Counted from the stretch's first letter, positions 24,558-38,426 are shown. The stretch is DNA of 64,000 nt from Phoronis australis (GCA_002633005.1 NMRA01000230.1:1-64000); one strand, 5' to 3'. Notes: generated by a model from the letters alone, not told the origin. Numbers and translations: made by a program.

Positions 24558-24824
24558 GAATCAGGAAAGGCTCATGCTAAAGAAGTGGCTTCTGCTGAAG
24601 TTGGAGTCCTGCCGATTATTAGTAAAGGTTGGGTATGGAAAAGTTCAAAACCAGCAAGAAGGTACCCTTCTGGACAACTAAGTGAGGGGGCTAGAGAGAG
24701 GCCGAAAATTCTACTCCCAGAAGATATGTCAAAGAGAATTTGTAACTTGAGGAACGAGTCGGGGAAAAAGTATTTGCCAAAGATTACTGGCTTATACCAC
24801 AACAGGTCCAAAGTAATTTGTTGA
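24558..24824 (+). CDS. Orphan candidate terminal exon, unknown protein
   Basis: A T-rich acceptor (AATACAATTTTAG) precedes a frame that opens at once and stays open for 89 codons to a TGA. The product is Lys/Arg-rich and protein-like, with segments such as PIISKGWVWKSSKPARRYPS and LLPEDMSKRICNLR. There is no ATG near the acceptor, so it would need upstream exons, which I cannot find. I recognise no domain. It may instead be a decayed transposon gene or a chance frame; the antisense frame is also open and longer, which lowers confidence. Confidence 0.25.
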   Translation, partial: ESGKAHAKEVASAEVGVLPIISKGWVWKSSKPARRYPSGQLSEGARERPKILLPEDMSKRICNLRNESGKKYLPKITGLYHNRSKVIC

Positions 24825-24829
24825 GATAG

Positions 24830-25635
24830 GCCACTCTCAGCAAATATGGGGAAACTGGGACAGAGGAAGTGGAGTATGCATAGAAAGAGGCAATCTGCGA
24901 TTGTCAAGGATGTAGCATTGTAAAAATTCAAAGGGAGGAAACAGTACAGTGACTGGACCTGTAAGTACTCTGGCTGATCTGCTAAATCTAGTGGGGGCAT
25001 TATTGTGTCAGCACAAGTAGGCTTGTGTGTTGTCGCAAGGTTTGTTTGCACCAGAACTGCTTGTGTGAACAGCACAAATCTAAAATTTACCTGGACTGAA
25101 TTTTTGTCCAGGCACCGATCATGATCATGGGCCACATGGTAATGGTACGTTGTTCATTTTGTTTAGCCACTGGATTTTTTGGTCTGACAGGATTTCTCAG
25201 TGTGGCCATCACATTTAGATGATTTCTGACCACTGTTCTGTTCCTTTTCCTTGAAGATGCATAATTGATCTGAATTTATGTTTCTGCATTTTATTTACCA
25301 TTATAGATTGTTGTTTGTGAATGGGTATATATTACTGAAATTTGAGCCCCTGTTGCAGTTAGGCTGGTTTGTAAACCCATATTCTGTCCAGGAGGTAATA
25401 AGTTTTGACTTAGACCATTTACCTCTATAAACTTTGCTCAGTTTGTTCCTTATCAAGATGGGAGGTGATTTCTGGAATTGTAGCGAATTGACAGTTTGCT
25501 ATTTCTTGAGACCATGCTGTGTGTATAAAATCACACACTATTAGACTGGTCTCTTGCAATTGCATATTGCCAGATCTTTCAAATTTCTGAAATTGCCCAA
25601 AAGTGGCCTGGAAGTAATAACTATTTTATGATGGT
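24830..25635. other. Unassigned region
   Basis: No gene or recognisable repeat is visible beyond the candidate exon above. Confidence 0.4.
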
Positions 25636-25639
25636 AAAA

Positions 25640-26905
25640 TGTCTAAATCAAAAGTTGTTTTATGCGATTTTAGGCGAGTTTATGTCCACTTCAAATGATT
25701 TTTTGTTACAGTACTGAAAAGTATTGGCACATTAGCTCTGGTGGCTCCTTGTTTTTTTTGGAGAATTGAAAATTTTATGGTTCCCATGGGTAATTTTGTT
25801 ACTGGTCCAGTTTGTATGTATGTACAGCTGTAATCGTAGGTCAATTGTAATGCAAACCATGTCGCAAAGGATTTTTTTCATGACAATTTTATTGTAAAAA
25901 TGCTGCCTAATTGGAACCGACAAGCCAATTTTTCATTTTGTGGTGGTTAGTTTTGATAAGAACATTGATGTGGTAAATACAGCTAAATCAAGTTTGTGAA
26001 GAAGAAATTTCCAGTGTTGTCAGCGACATTGCGAAATCACTTTTTCGCTGTGAGACTACATCACCTTAAATGTAATCCCTGACTTTATGGGCTTTGTGTG
26101 GTTGACTTTGTCCTGTAGCAATTGGAGTGTTGAAAAGATCTAGAAGGCAATTTTTATTAGAGTCATAACAGTTGCACTTTTGACTGCACAGTTATCTTTG
26201 CATTGTATTACAAAACATATTTTGTAGTACACAAGTCTGTGGTTGGTATTTTATATTTTTTCACAAGGAATATTTTCAACTTAGATGAGTTGTCTGTGAG
26301 GTAGGCAATTTTCAAATAAGATAATGAATAAAATTGTCAAACATTGTTATATTTTTAGATGTGTGATCTTCCAATAAATGATTACTTTTTAAAAGCCTGT
26401 CCAGAATTTGATTTTTACTCTTGATTTAAAGGAGAATAAATCCATAAACCTGCATTGTCTAGAAATTTTACTCAAGCTACATATTACAGGGTTGGGGATT
26501 GGAGGAGTCTGAACCCGTACCATGAGCAATACAACACAATACACAGATATAAAAAATTGATGTTTAGGTTCCACTGAAAGGATTCGTGTGCGCGGTAATA
26601 GTTACTAAGGTGCGTGGTTATTGTTTGTGGATACTTTGGGATTCCTCTTCTGTGGTCATCCACGGGAAACCTGGTCGCAAAGAGAACAATAGATTAGCAT
26701 CTCCATTGTTCCCGTTGTTATAATAAAGATATAATGACGAGCACATATCGGCAACGGTCTGATGTACGCAAGGTTCTATATCCATGCGACCTGTGTTGTT
26801 ATATCCAACAATGACACAACAAAGGAAAACAATGATAGGACCGATGGGCGAAAAACATGCGACGAGTTGCCACGGACAGTGATGGAGTTTCTCTTGTCAT
26901 TCAAA
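25640..26905. repeat. Segmental duplication block A, right copy (inverted relative to 100-1345)
   Basis: It is the reverse complement of the window start with clear divergence; see the left copy. The region from 26620 to 26830 is the best preserved. Confidence 0.75.
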
Positions 26906-27880
26906 TGTTTTTAGAGAACTGCAAACGTGGTATTTCGTCAGGAAAACGTCTGCGGTCTTTCGTTTTAAGCCGTGGGAAAAATTGCGGTCATGCAACCAAA
27001 GTTGTCATTCACTTGATATTACAATGCATTGCATGAACATTTGATCAACAGAAAATCTGACTTGAACATGTGTGAAGAAATACCCATGAGGAAATTGCAA
27101 GGTATAACAACTGTACATGTAAATCAAAATAACCTACATTTGTCGAGTTCATGTCTAACCCTGTTCACTGGGGAGGACATAATCGGCTTTTTACAAAATG
27201 GAGCCATGTATGGTATTTAGGGGTACTATAGCCCTAAGTGGTAAGTAGTAAAACATTCAAAACATTCAGGAGGAACTAACTTGTTGCAAAATATCGAAAA
27301 ACATGAAGGACAATTTGATTTTACGGTGCTCACGCATCGATCTCAGATATATGAAAATTTCTCATTTTAGTACATTTGAGGTGCCAAAATGTATAACTAA
27401 TAAACTGGCTGACAAAGTTTTTATTTTATGCAATGAAAGTAACATGTTTTGTCAACATTTTGGCCAAGTTTCATTCTCATAGCAGTGGGGACAGATTCGG
27501 TACAGCAGTGTACAGAACACAACCTCAAAATGACATAACGTGGGGCAGTGTAGTAAAACTACTATATGAGGGTGGTAAATCGGAATCGTGTTTCAAGGCA
27601 TCTGTGTAACAATCTATAGGTACCACTAATCAATGCCATGTGAATAATAAATCAATAGCTTTCATTCAAGGAAAAATATAAACAGTTAAAACTGGACAGT
27701 TTTTATACCGTGAAAACATGGCTGCTGTGTTTGAGCCTATAACTTTGGAAAAACGAAATATTTTGAGGAAATATTTTACCGCTATTAATAGATCCCACGG
27801 GACTACCTATGTGCCAAATTTGGTGAAAATCGGCTGACCCCCACCTTGCCGCTGGATGGCTGGTGCTCTCGTGTACTAGT
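26906..27880. other. Unassigned region
   Basis: No gene model is supported. A GGGGTACTATAGCCCTAAG sequence at 27220 looks like the start of a repeat, but I could not find its other end. Confidence 0.4.
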
Positions 27881-27881
27881 A

Positions 27882-28880
27882 CTTAATGTCTAAATGACCA
27901 AACGTTAGGACTGTTATCACCGTAGAGTTTCGAGGAACAGATTTTGCTGATATTTTACACAATTTAATGTCCCTAAATTATTTCAAATTGCAAATCGTCT
28001 ATTTTCGATTCGAGAACTTGCAAAGGCCGTATACACCCATATAGACAGTGCAGGACGAGTTACCAGCACATTTGAAATGATACTGTATTTTCCAGACATA
28101 CGTGTACCAGAGACCGTATCTATTCGTCTTTGGCCATACCAGGGTCGTCTAAAGCAAGCGAGATCCCAACTGTACTCTAAGTGTAAATAGATTCCCATTG
28201 AGAACTGCTTCAAGACCAACATTATTCTTGAAACCGTATTTCACAAACTGCCTCTCTTATTTTTGTGAATTTGCAACAGGTGGCGAAAGCGTAGTTTGCA
28301 TGCTCACCTACACTGAAGACCAAAATTCCACTTTGTGTTCATGAAACAGTCTTTTTTAATTGTTGTCTTCGTTTTGAATTTAGCCCGAATCTTGGTCCTA
28401 ACTTTGACAAATTTTTGGTCTGAAGCCTAAAGTCAATTTTCATGAAAAGAGCTGCAAAAATTAAGTTATGACCGAAGACTAACTTTCAGAAAACCGGTTT
28501 CATCAACGGTAATTCCGTTTTTTGTTTTCGGTCGTAACTTGGACAAAAGTCGGATTTTGACAAACTTGAGCCTACAAACTACGGTTTCGCCACCTCTTGC
28601 GAATTCACTAAGCTAAGCGTACCGGTGTAGTGAAAGACGGTTTCAAAGAAATGTTGGTCCAGAAACTCAAAATGAGGATATGTTTACTGCAACGATTGTG
28701 ATTTTCGTTTACGTGAGAACGTCCTGGAATGGGATTTTTCTAAAACTCCTTGACCTCCTCGACCCCTACATCCCACTACTCCCTCGACCCACCATACGCT
28801 CGACCCACGGCCCACAACCCCCTCGACCTTGTCTACACAACCTCGACTCGGTCTGAATATAGAACAAACCAGTTCGGCGG
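27882..28880. repeat. Segmental duplication block B, copy 2 (direct)
   Basis: It is a near-identical, same-strand copy of 10727-11750 containing the left half of the fold-back element and a shorter CCCTCGAC array. Right of it, 28880-29050 is not found elsewhere in the window. Confidence 0.85.
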
Positions 28881-29093
28881 GTCGCATTTCGGGCCTGGTC
28901 TGAGAAGTTTGTTGGGGGCTCATTAAGTCCTTATCAGCTGAACCAATCTAATTGAAACTTCACGGTGCATTAGCCAGTGGGGCCTGCTATGCATAGATAA
29001 TGATGACCTTCGCTCCAAGCAGGGAACTGCTTTCAAACTAAAGCCAGCATATTAAATTACACCAGTTTTAAGATTTAATATCCAGGTTGTTTA

Positions 29094-29755
29094 GGTGGCA
29101 CTGAACAGTTAGACTGCGGCCGCGGCCAGTTTGCACTCCCAAAAATATTAAAATCTAGGGGTAGGCCAGGCTTGGGGGCACTTTTATTTAGGTATTGTAT
29201 GTAAGTCAAGTGCATTTGGTTTGTTTGTATTTGTGAACATGCTGAAAATCAAAAAGGGCACTTTCTCGGCTGTAGCTGCACTCTTCTTCAAATTGGTGGC
29301 CCCCTGTTGCAGTTGTGCATTGCTGTGTAGCAACTGAAAATTGGCCGCGATTTCAGGTAGCCCTCAAACAAGCCAGATTTGCAAAAAAAACTAGTTGGTT
29401 GGCAGTACTTTTGGCCCACATTTTTGAAATTGGTAGGAAATTTGCTATCGGAATCTAATGTTGGCTTTAGTCGAGCGTCTGCAGGGAATTGGTGATCATG
29501 ATTTTGGAGTGAAATTGCCGATTTTGCATTTTTCCCTTATTTTCCTTAGTTCAGCTTGGTTTCCACTGGGAGTGAAAGGGTCAAAAATGCAAGAGAGTAC
29601 AAAGTTTCTGTGCTCTTCTGTAGGGTTTGTGATGTGAAATGACTCAATAGTTTTCTTTATTTGCATGCAGTTTTTGACAGAGTGATGAAAGGGTGAAGAG
29701 TCCATTGACGTGTGTTCTGATAGGCAAATCCCTGTGAGAACTGTTCAGTGCCTCC
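29094..29755 (-). mobile_element. PIF/Harbinger-like element, copy 3 (inverted copy of copy 1)
   Basis: TIRs GGTGGCACTGAACAG and the complement of GGAGGCACTGAACAG are flanked by TTA (29091-29093 and 29756-29758). The flanks match those of copy 1, so this is the same insertion carried along by the duplication. Confidence 0.7.
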
Positions 29756-31093
29756 TTATCGCAGTGAGCCTCGCTTTGGATTTTAATGTCCGCCGCGTGA
29801 TTTAGGTCTATAGCCCGTACACGTCACGTGTTAAGACAAAGATACGAAACCAAGTAAGAAATGGATAACAAAAATCGAATCGGTGGTTAAAACATGTCGT
29901 TAGCATGAAATTGAAACATGGAAATGTCAGTTTATTAATTGAATGAAGGAATTAGGGTGAGGATTTATCCCTTTTCACAATTTGCTGTGTTCATGACCAC
30001 AGAGGCTTGAAGCGACTTTAGCATTCGTTCTCAACGCCAGCGGTCGTATGCATGTAGACGCACAACTCCTTAGGATCAAAACTACGTTTTGTCTTCGTTT
30101 ACTCAATATTATGACGACTTTGTGAATGAAAGGACTGAGGGTATACGAAGCTGTTCTGTACCTGGCGGGAGATTTTATTTGATTGAAAACCTTTTAACCT
30201 TTGGCCTCGGATAAGTAGTAAACAAATATCCACGCTGTTGTGAGTTTCCAAGGTGATTCTGTTAAATCTTTTTTTTCTCACTACGCAGTATATATTTATT
30301 ATTTGAAGTTCCCCGAGAATGGAGATAAGGTATCTAACTTGACACATGGGAAATATTGTAAAAAACGGCCATTTTTGTGAATTAGGTTGGAGATAACCTT
30401 AACTTATCTAGCAATTGTCCTGATCTCTGTTGTCATTCAGAATACTTGTCAAAATATAACGATAGAGAGTGTACACCAATGTGTTCAACAGAGAAAATCG
30501 ACGTGTTTTGAATCAAGTTTGCACTAATTAATCAGTGAAAAAGTTATAAACTATTATTCGCGCAGTATCGATTTTGTAAAAGTTTTAGATGTGCAAAATT
30601 TACTAGAATCTGAATTCATTTGTGCAAACTACCAGTGTATAAAGTAAACCACTTCTATTACGTCTTCAACTGATTTTACTTTTTCTATAGAATCTTGAAT
30701 TTATAATAAATAAAGGTATCGACCGAGGAAATAACAGGTATTCAACGAATTTATAAATACTTAATTTTATCTATTTTTCTGGCATGTGTCAAGAAATAAG
30801 TTTTCTATTGGAAAATAAAGTTTCGGATTTCAAAGTTGTCCCTTTCCGTAAATGGCTTTAGCGTCCGTCCGGTGGCAGGAGTTTTATTGACAAAATCCTG
30901 AAAGGTGTTGATTTTTTGCAAAAAAATGTTAACCCCACGATTAGATTTTATGTACTTGATCAATTTTTTCATTTACTTATTTTATTGCTTACAAGTAACC
31001 TTTTCCCTCGATCCGCAACGGCCGCTCTCTCCCGGCTTTCCGTTTATCATAGAATAACAATCAGTTAAATTTCCTATGCGGTGCAGCGCTTTG

Positions 31094-31100
31094 TATAAAA
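31094..31100 (+). promoter_or_regulatory. TATA box of lectin-like gene copy 2
   Basis: TATAAAA lies 59 bases upstream of the ATG at 31153, the same spacing as in copy 1. Confidence 0.55.
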
Positions 31101-31152
31101 CGCCGTACAAACGAGTCACATTTGCAAACCACCGAACAGCTCTTGACTGAAG

Positions 31153-34100
31153 ATGGCAAACTTGAAGCTGCTGTACGCGTTTTCGTTGTTGTTGGTAAAT
31201 TTTGTTGTACATGGAGCTGCAAAATGTAAGTATTTACCTTTATTGAAATCAACATTATGGCCGGCAATGTACATGTACATGCGTATCTATTCCTGATTGG
31301 CCCGACACTGGTCGAAAGATGAATAGCTGGTTACATATTGTGTGGTGCTCCAGCCCTACATGTATTTTCTCACCAGACGTCGCTTTGCGGTGAGACGTCT
31401 GGAGCATAGACATCACATAGACCGGGCGCGCGCCATTCAGATACACGAATCTCGCATTTTCACGAAAGACGTCGCTCTACTCGGTTGGCTACTAGTCTTT
31501 CACATATGGCACATCACATTTACAAAATACTGCGAAAAACGGATGATGAGGCTGGATCTCGCGAGATCATATCAGTTCGTATCCGCGTCAAATAAACAGA
31601 AAATCGTTTCGTCAGTGTTGTATTTTGAATGAGTTTTGTAGCAGTTAGGCATAAGTTCTTAAAAATGGTAATTATAATCCTTGTAGATGAGAAATTCCGT
31701 AATTGTCGACTCGTTTATGTATCAAAGTAAAAACTTATCTCCCTTGTCATGGATACTCGGGGAATTCCCTGTCAAAGGAATCCCCGAGTAGAATCGCGAC
31801 GAATGCAGACGATATTGGAGTACCTGTAGTATTAATTGAAGCAATTTTAAAACGAAAAACGTCATTGAAACGATTTAATTATCACTAAGTGAACATAAAA
31901 GGTTCACTGTGCGATTAGAATAAAACTAGCAGAAGAAGCACAGTTGACAAGTCAACTAATTGCGCTATTGACGTTCCCACACTGAACTGCAGTTTGTTTG
32001 CTTATTAGCCCTGTAGTTCACCAAACTTTGGTAGATCTTTGCCGTGCACTAATTACAATACCAGAACAGCAACATTTTTACAAGACATTAGTGATGATGA
32101 TACTGATGATGAAGAAACTAGTGGTGACGTTTTGTAGTACTGTTCCAGTGGCGGATCAGGGACCAGAAAGGGGGCCCCCAACACGTTGCCTCGAGGAATT
32201 GGGCAGCAGAGCGTGGTTGTGTGTGTATAGGCATCCCGAAAGTTGCGGGGGCCCGCAGCATGAACCTTCTGTTCCGAAAATCTATCGACTAAAAGAAATT
32301 TAAAAAATAAAGAAACGGGAACGAGAGCCCGCCACGATCTGGGGTCTGAGTCCCCCCACTTCTCCAGTACCAGTCCTAGTTATATTTCCTCACGCTTCGC
32401 GCTGTTGCTGTTTCATTTTGCTTGCGGCAGCCCCTGCCCCTCCTTAATCCGGCTATGTGTTCCAATTAGTGATACAATTAAAGGATATTATCAAGTAGTG
32501 TACATGTATGCTAACCCTGAGGCTCTGACATCAACAAGTGATGGTGTGAGACGCTTGCAAAACAAGGTATTATCTCCTAAAACAAGGAATTAGCTTCCAA
32601 CGTGGCAATTGTGGTAATCAACAAAGGACACATTGTGTTAGAATGGTGAGTTTAATGCAGCCAAAAAATCTTTCAATAACATCTATTTGTATCACAACAG
32701 GTTTCACAGCACCAATTTTTATGCCTTTTCTAATACCCAGAATTTTCAAATCTGAGCCTAGAAGTTTTACGAAAATCTGGGAAAGCTGCCAGAAATAATC
32801 AAAAACATAAATTTATTCAATGCAGATGCACTAAATTAAAAAGGAACCCAACAGCCCTTTTAGGCCACCCTGAAGTACAAAAATTGGGACAGAGTCGGAA
32901 ATCCACCTCTGATTCATTTAAATAAGATTTTCATGGGTGATTTTACTGTCAAAATTGCCCTTTAATTTTTGATAGAGTAACACCATCAGTGATAGTGTTA
33001 TCAAAGCAACGAGAGTGCAGAGAACATGATGTAGGCATGCATTCTTAACCTTAACTATATATAGGAAATCCAAAATCTATAACATTTTAAATGTTTATGT
33101 AAAAGTAATTCTGTATTATACATTGACGTTAGATGCTGAAGACGCAATTCTAACGTTTCATTATCTCTTTAAACCATTTATTTTTTCCAAAACATATGTA
33201 AACAATAACGTTTTATCACATGGCACAAGTTCCCTTGGTATGTACCAGTTTAACCAACTAAAATATTATTCTTTGATCAAAACCCCTTTAAGTATATTAA
33301 GCACTGAGATCATTCAGTGGCTAACTCACTATGCACATGNACACACACACACACAAACACACACACAAACACACACAAACACACACACACACACACATTT
33401 CTTGTGAAAAAAATGCTCAGAGCTTACATCTCCTTAACCACACGAGTACTGCCACTATTATCTGCTTCAGAGTCATTAACTGAAATGGACTATTGATATC
33501 TGTTGTCACTTATGATTTCGTCACTGACATTTTTAAAGATGGTGTAAACTACCACACCATCACAAAAGATAAAAAAGCAAACAATAAATTGCCATCACTT
33601 TTACAACCTTTTTTTCTTAAAACAGATCCTCTTATAAACAAGAACAGTCATCCACCAGTTTTACAGTTAACTACATACTGAATTTCAAAAATTAATTATG
33701 CAAAAATTCTCTAGTTTGGGACAGTGAATAATTATTTTGATCGAAGTCGGAGCTTGTCCCAATTTTTAGAAATTCACACAATTGTCTGTCAGAAATTCAA
33801 GGGGAATGGTAACAATTTATTAAATGTTTGTCATGAGGGTCACTTTTTATGAACTTACAGGAGTATTCTTGCAACATTCTATGCTACAACATAGCGTTAG
33901 GAATTTGAAAAGTACGAAAATATACAAATCACTCACGCCTCAAATTTCAGGACGAAAAAATTAAATTTCAGCCGTGATTCCTGTGTTCTGAATTTAGGAG
34001 CTGTCTCAATCTGGAGAATTTTTAATTTAATATATCACCTATCTAATTGCTATCATCAACTATGTCACCTTTGCTAAAAATATACCTTAAAAAGAATTAT

Positions 34101-37100
34101 AAGCTATAAATGTGATCCATCTGAAATATGTTCACCATTGCCAGCATGATGAGGATTTTTGGCAAACATCATGTATCCCATACATTATGGCTACAGTGAA
34201 GTCATTCTTAGTCACAGCAATATGAAGTGAATGACACACAGAAGTCGTAGCCCATAAGGACGATTTTCCACTCCTTTCAAAAATTTCCAAAGAAGCAGCT
34301 TCTCATCCAGGTCCCTCATGGGAAGTCTAAGAACACTTTTTCTGAAGTTTTGCAAAGATCATCCAAAGATGTACTGATTTTAAACAACAGTTTCCGATCA
34401 AGTTGCTCAGTTGAGTCTTTAGACACGTTTGACAGGAAAGGGTTGGATTATTGATAATCTTCAACAGTTCACAACAGTTGTTCAGTAACATTTACATTGA
34501 TTCAAAAACGCGATAGGCCTATTGCCTGAACCAGAAATCGCGAACCACCATGTTTACAAAAGCGCCGTCTACCGCGCAAAATGATAGAAGTGAACTACTT
34601 TCGCGCAGGCAAATGTACATGTACTCCATATGAGTAAGATAATACACGCAGTGTTGGCTTACATGTACGTAGTAAATAATGAAGCTCGCGTTGTCAATAT
34701 GACGCCATATTGGAGAGTGTTACACAGGATAAAATGGCGGAAAACACTGGGAGCCCTACGGCATCAATCAGAAAATACGGTGGCTCGCAGTGTGATGCCT
34801 GCAGCCAGAGAGTTAATTTTTTGGTCCTGCCCTTGAGTCATGGATTTTTTGGTTCGGCCATGGAGCTTAATGGTGCTGCAACTAGGTTTTTATGTTCTGC
34901 CACCACAGTTTAAGCCAAGCGACTATGCGTTGTTTCCACATCAGTCTTGGTGATTGAGGCCATATAAGTTCAATTAAAAAGATAGTTACTGACCAGCATA
35001 AGCTGTTATCCAATGATGGTGCTGTTTGTTAATTATAATTAAGTAAATATTTGGCATTAATGACAATCATATATATTTTTACTCGTACTGAAAAATAACA
35101 TCCCCGAACTTTCTCGTTAGCCTTCAAAATCAGTACATGTACATGAATAATGTTCTCTATCGAAATATATTATGCTTTAAAAACTAATTTTTTAATATGT
35201 ATTACAAAATCAGATGTTTTCTTTTGTATAAATACAAACAACTCTCTGCAAAATCTGTACTTATGTCGAAGTTGATATTGGAAATTTTGTAGATTTGCAC
35301 TGCTCGCTTACGAGCTCTTTGCTTTGCGACTCAAAACTTGCGCAAAAAGTAGAGTGTATAGTAACCAAAATATCAAACCTGTACGACTGAATTGCGCAAC
35401 CGAGCTATAGTGTACCCAAAATACAGAATTTCCCACTCGAAACCGAGTGGAAATATACCCAACCGACCCGATGTAGCGTTAAATAATGACCTCGTGAAAA
35501 ATGACACCAGTTAGTTTTTTCACAAGGTCTAAATTTAATGTGAAGAATTTTCAGCCCATAAAAAATTACCTCACGTCCGTAAAAACCTGTCTCGTCATTA
35601 TTCAACGGTTCCCCCGCAACAGGGGGTTAGGATAAGTAGACACGTTATCCGCAATTGGCGATCTTTCAACAATTTTCGATACGCGAATGTTTAGGTATCG
35701 GGGTCACCTGAGTTGGCGCGCGGCAAGGGAAATCTTGCGTTTTCAATATTTTCGCAATTTGGGAATGGAAGTACTGAACGGCGTCCAGACCAGGAATATG
35801 GTGTGGGGAAGCTGGGCTGAAGCGAAAACAATTAGTATTTTTCTTGTCGTCCTTCATTCAGTTGCCAAAATTAGCAACTCTGGCCATTTTTGCACTGCTC
35901 GTGCCAGGATGTAATATTTGACTACTGAACTGCATGAAGATCAACCCAAAGTACTTCTCCACATGTTTTCTTGTGCTTTGATATCATTTTAGGTTCCGGA
36001 TACACGGAAGTTGATTCTTGGAATGTCGTTAAAGTCCATGCTGGGATGATGACCTACGAGGATGCCACGGTTGAGTGCATTGATAGCGTAAATGGGAAAT
36101 CGGCTGCGGATTTATTTGTTGGCTTACCGTATCATCTTACAAACATCGGACTGTGAGTGGTGATAATCAATCTTAAATCGAGACTATTTAAAGCAATATA
36201 ATTGACTAATAAAGTAGATGTCGGATGCATTATAATGAAGCGCCCAGAGTCAAGATAAAGTGTTCGTAGTTAAAATTTGTCATTATTTTTGTTTAGTTCC
36301 TTTACCTAGCACCACAGGAAGCTTGGCATGACACCATTTGATAGGTATGGCGAGAGCGATCCAACATAGCCGCCAAGCAGTCTAGTTTTCACTGATTAAA
36401 ACTTTTGCAACTGTTAAAAACACACTTCGGATCGTTAATCAGAGGCGTCTTTGTTAAGTTCACGTTTGCTTGGTGAGGATAGGTCCAATATATAAGAATG
36501 ACGTCGTCTGATCTAAGCAGCGTGCCTCCTATTTCACAGCTCACTTATAAGACTATCCCACGTACAAGTCTGCTCCAATGCGCAAGCTCGCACTGGCCTC
36601 GTATCGAGTGAAAATAACACAGAGGGGTACGAAAGTAAATGTTGGATTTGCAATATCACATCACGCCCACATAATAAAATCTGCACCTCTGGAGCTTCTA
36701 CTAGCAGCACAAAACTTTCAACCAATCAGTTTCCCCAATTTACAAAGTCTTGCACGTTGTTAGGCTACTTTCTCTTGATACAAATTGGTCATCGGGGTAG
36801 CCGTTCGGTGAGCTGTTGAATTTGAAACACATTGCCTAGATCACAGGCGTCTCCCGCTTCTGATAAAAGGTACAAGGAATTCTACGGGTGCTTCACTTCA
36901 GCCGTCCATATCAAACACAAAACTCAGAATTATCCGAGGAGTTACGGAAAGTCACGACATCGGTAACTCTACACTTAGCCAGACGATTTTGTAACCTTCC
37001 GTGATGAACAGGCAATTTGCCGTCTATCTGTAACACATAGGATAATTCCGTACCGTCCTTGACCTCGAGCAGTCAAAGGAGGAAGTGCGCGTGGGCTTTT

Positions 37101-38426
37101 TGGGAACATTTTTGTGCTTTGAATGCGACGCATAGGCGGATTTAGGGGGGGCCCAGGGGGCCCGGGCCCCCCCCACCCTTGGCTGCCGCAAAAAAAAATA
37201 AAACAGTAAGAGCGTAGGGAAATGGTGAGTTTATTAATTANAAGCTGCTGGTAAGATGTGAATTTTAATCGAAGCCTTAGTGAATCACTCAGAAACTCGC
37301 AATACTCTCTTTGTCAAACCTTATCTTGACTTAAGACGGTTTCCAAAGCAATCCCGTCATTATTGCCAATACGAAAAATGGATTTGGTCTTTTGGGCATT
37401 TGAAGACTATTTCAAATATGACAAATTTGTTAAGAATTGATGGCACAAAATATAAAAGTGTAATAAGCATTACAAAAAGAAGTAGGTTTCGCGCGCAAAC
37501 GCTGTGGCCCAGAAACAAGTAAGTCTTTTAGTATGTCAGTTGTAGTTAAATCGCGGTGGTGTAGTGGTAGCGTACGTGCGCTCTAATTGCCAGGTCGTGA
37601 GTTCGAGTCTTTGAAACCTGCATTTTTTTCCTGGTTGACACGTTCTCCGTGTTTTTTTTTTTCTTGGATAATACTTCAGGAATCAATGAAAATGCTTGAT
37701 TTTTAGAGGTAAAAACAGAAAAATTTCCTCGACCTCCCCCCATTCGGTGCTATGCGCATCTACAATTGTGGTTCAGTTTGCGCAAATGCTTCCAGCCGGA
37801 CAAAATGTTGGGCCCCCCCCCTTGTGATATCCTAGATCCGCCACTGCGACTTTGTTGCAAACTCGCTTGAGCAGGACACCGTGAATGGTATTAGAAGAAA
37901 GAATAATTGCTAATTGTTTAAACTGTGTTTTGTGTAAATGTATTGAATTTTGTGTTTGATATGGATGGCTGAAGTGAAACACCAGTGGGATTCCTTGTCC
38001 CGAGTGTCATACCTTGCAGTATTGTATATAGTGTTTTGGGGGCGATCAGAAGCTGAGAACGCCTGTGACAACGAACATCTAATTGGAATGGATACCTCTC
38101 ACTAACGATCTGAATTGTATTTTTAGTAAATGCACTTCCTTTTGTCAGTGAAAACTTACCTGCTCGGAGGCCATTTTGGATGCTCATGCATACCTCACAT
38201 TACTGTGTCACGTCGAGCAGCTGTGTGGCGCATTAAACTAAGCGGGAACTTTACTGATGGCCCCAAATGGTCCTTTTCAGGCAAGTGGACACGTGGTACA
38301 TGATGTATGGTGGAATTCGGTTCAAGATAAACAACGACCGTACAGTTACGTCTGAGAACATTAGAAATATTTTCGACGACACTTACCCATTCATTTGTCA
38401 GTGCTGTAAGTACATGTGTGTGTGGC

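Larger units (their letters stand above)
31440..34680. other. 3.2-kb insertion in intron 1 of lectin-like copy 2
   Basis: Copy 1 is continuous across the equivalent point (about 17295-17305). The insertion contains a 312-bp MITE (32146-32457) and a CA microsatellite (33340-33398) but no gene I can support. I found no terminal repeats marking it as one element, so loss from copy 1 is also possible. Confidence 0.65.

Noticed and set aside
24572-25135. 187-codon minus-strand frame
   Set aside because: No motif or start context is visible. It overlaps the better-supported but still weak plus-strand candidate exon, and I see no evidence for either as a complete gene.
33340-33398. Short regular array considered as CRISPR-like
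   Set aside because: It is a plain CA microsatellite, and the window is eukaryotic.
34630-34913. Possible extra exon in intron 1 of the lectin-like gene (also 17025-17398)
   Set aside because: The frames differ between the copies by a one-base change in a T-run, so the protein is not conserved.
36578-36763. Frame kept in all three locus copies (also 15008-15193 and 50488-50793)
   Set aside because: A second frame over the same bases is also open in copies 1 and 2. The acceptor that would make it an exon is present in copy 2 (CACAG) but changed in copy 1, and the direct exon 2 to exon 3 phase match does not need it.
37553-37620. Functional tRNA gene
   Set aside because: Internal boxes are present but the acceptor stem does not pair, and the sequence lies inside a transposon.
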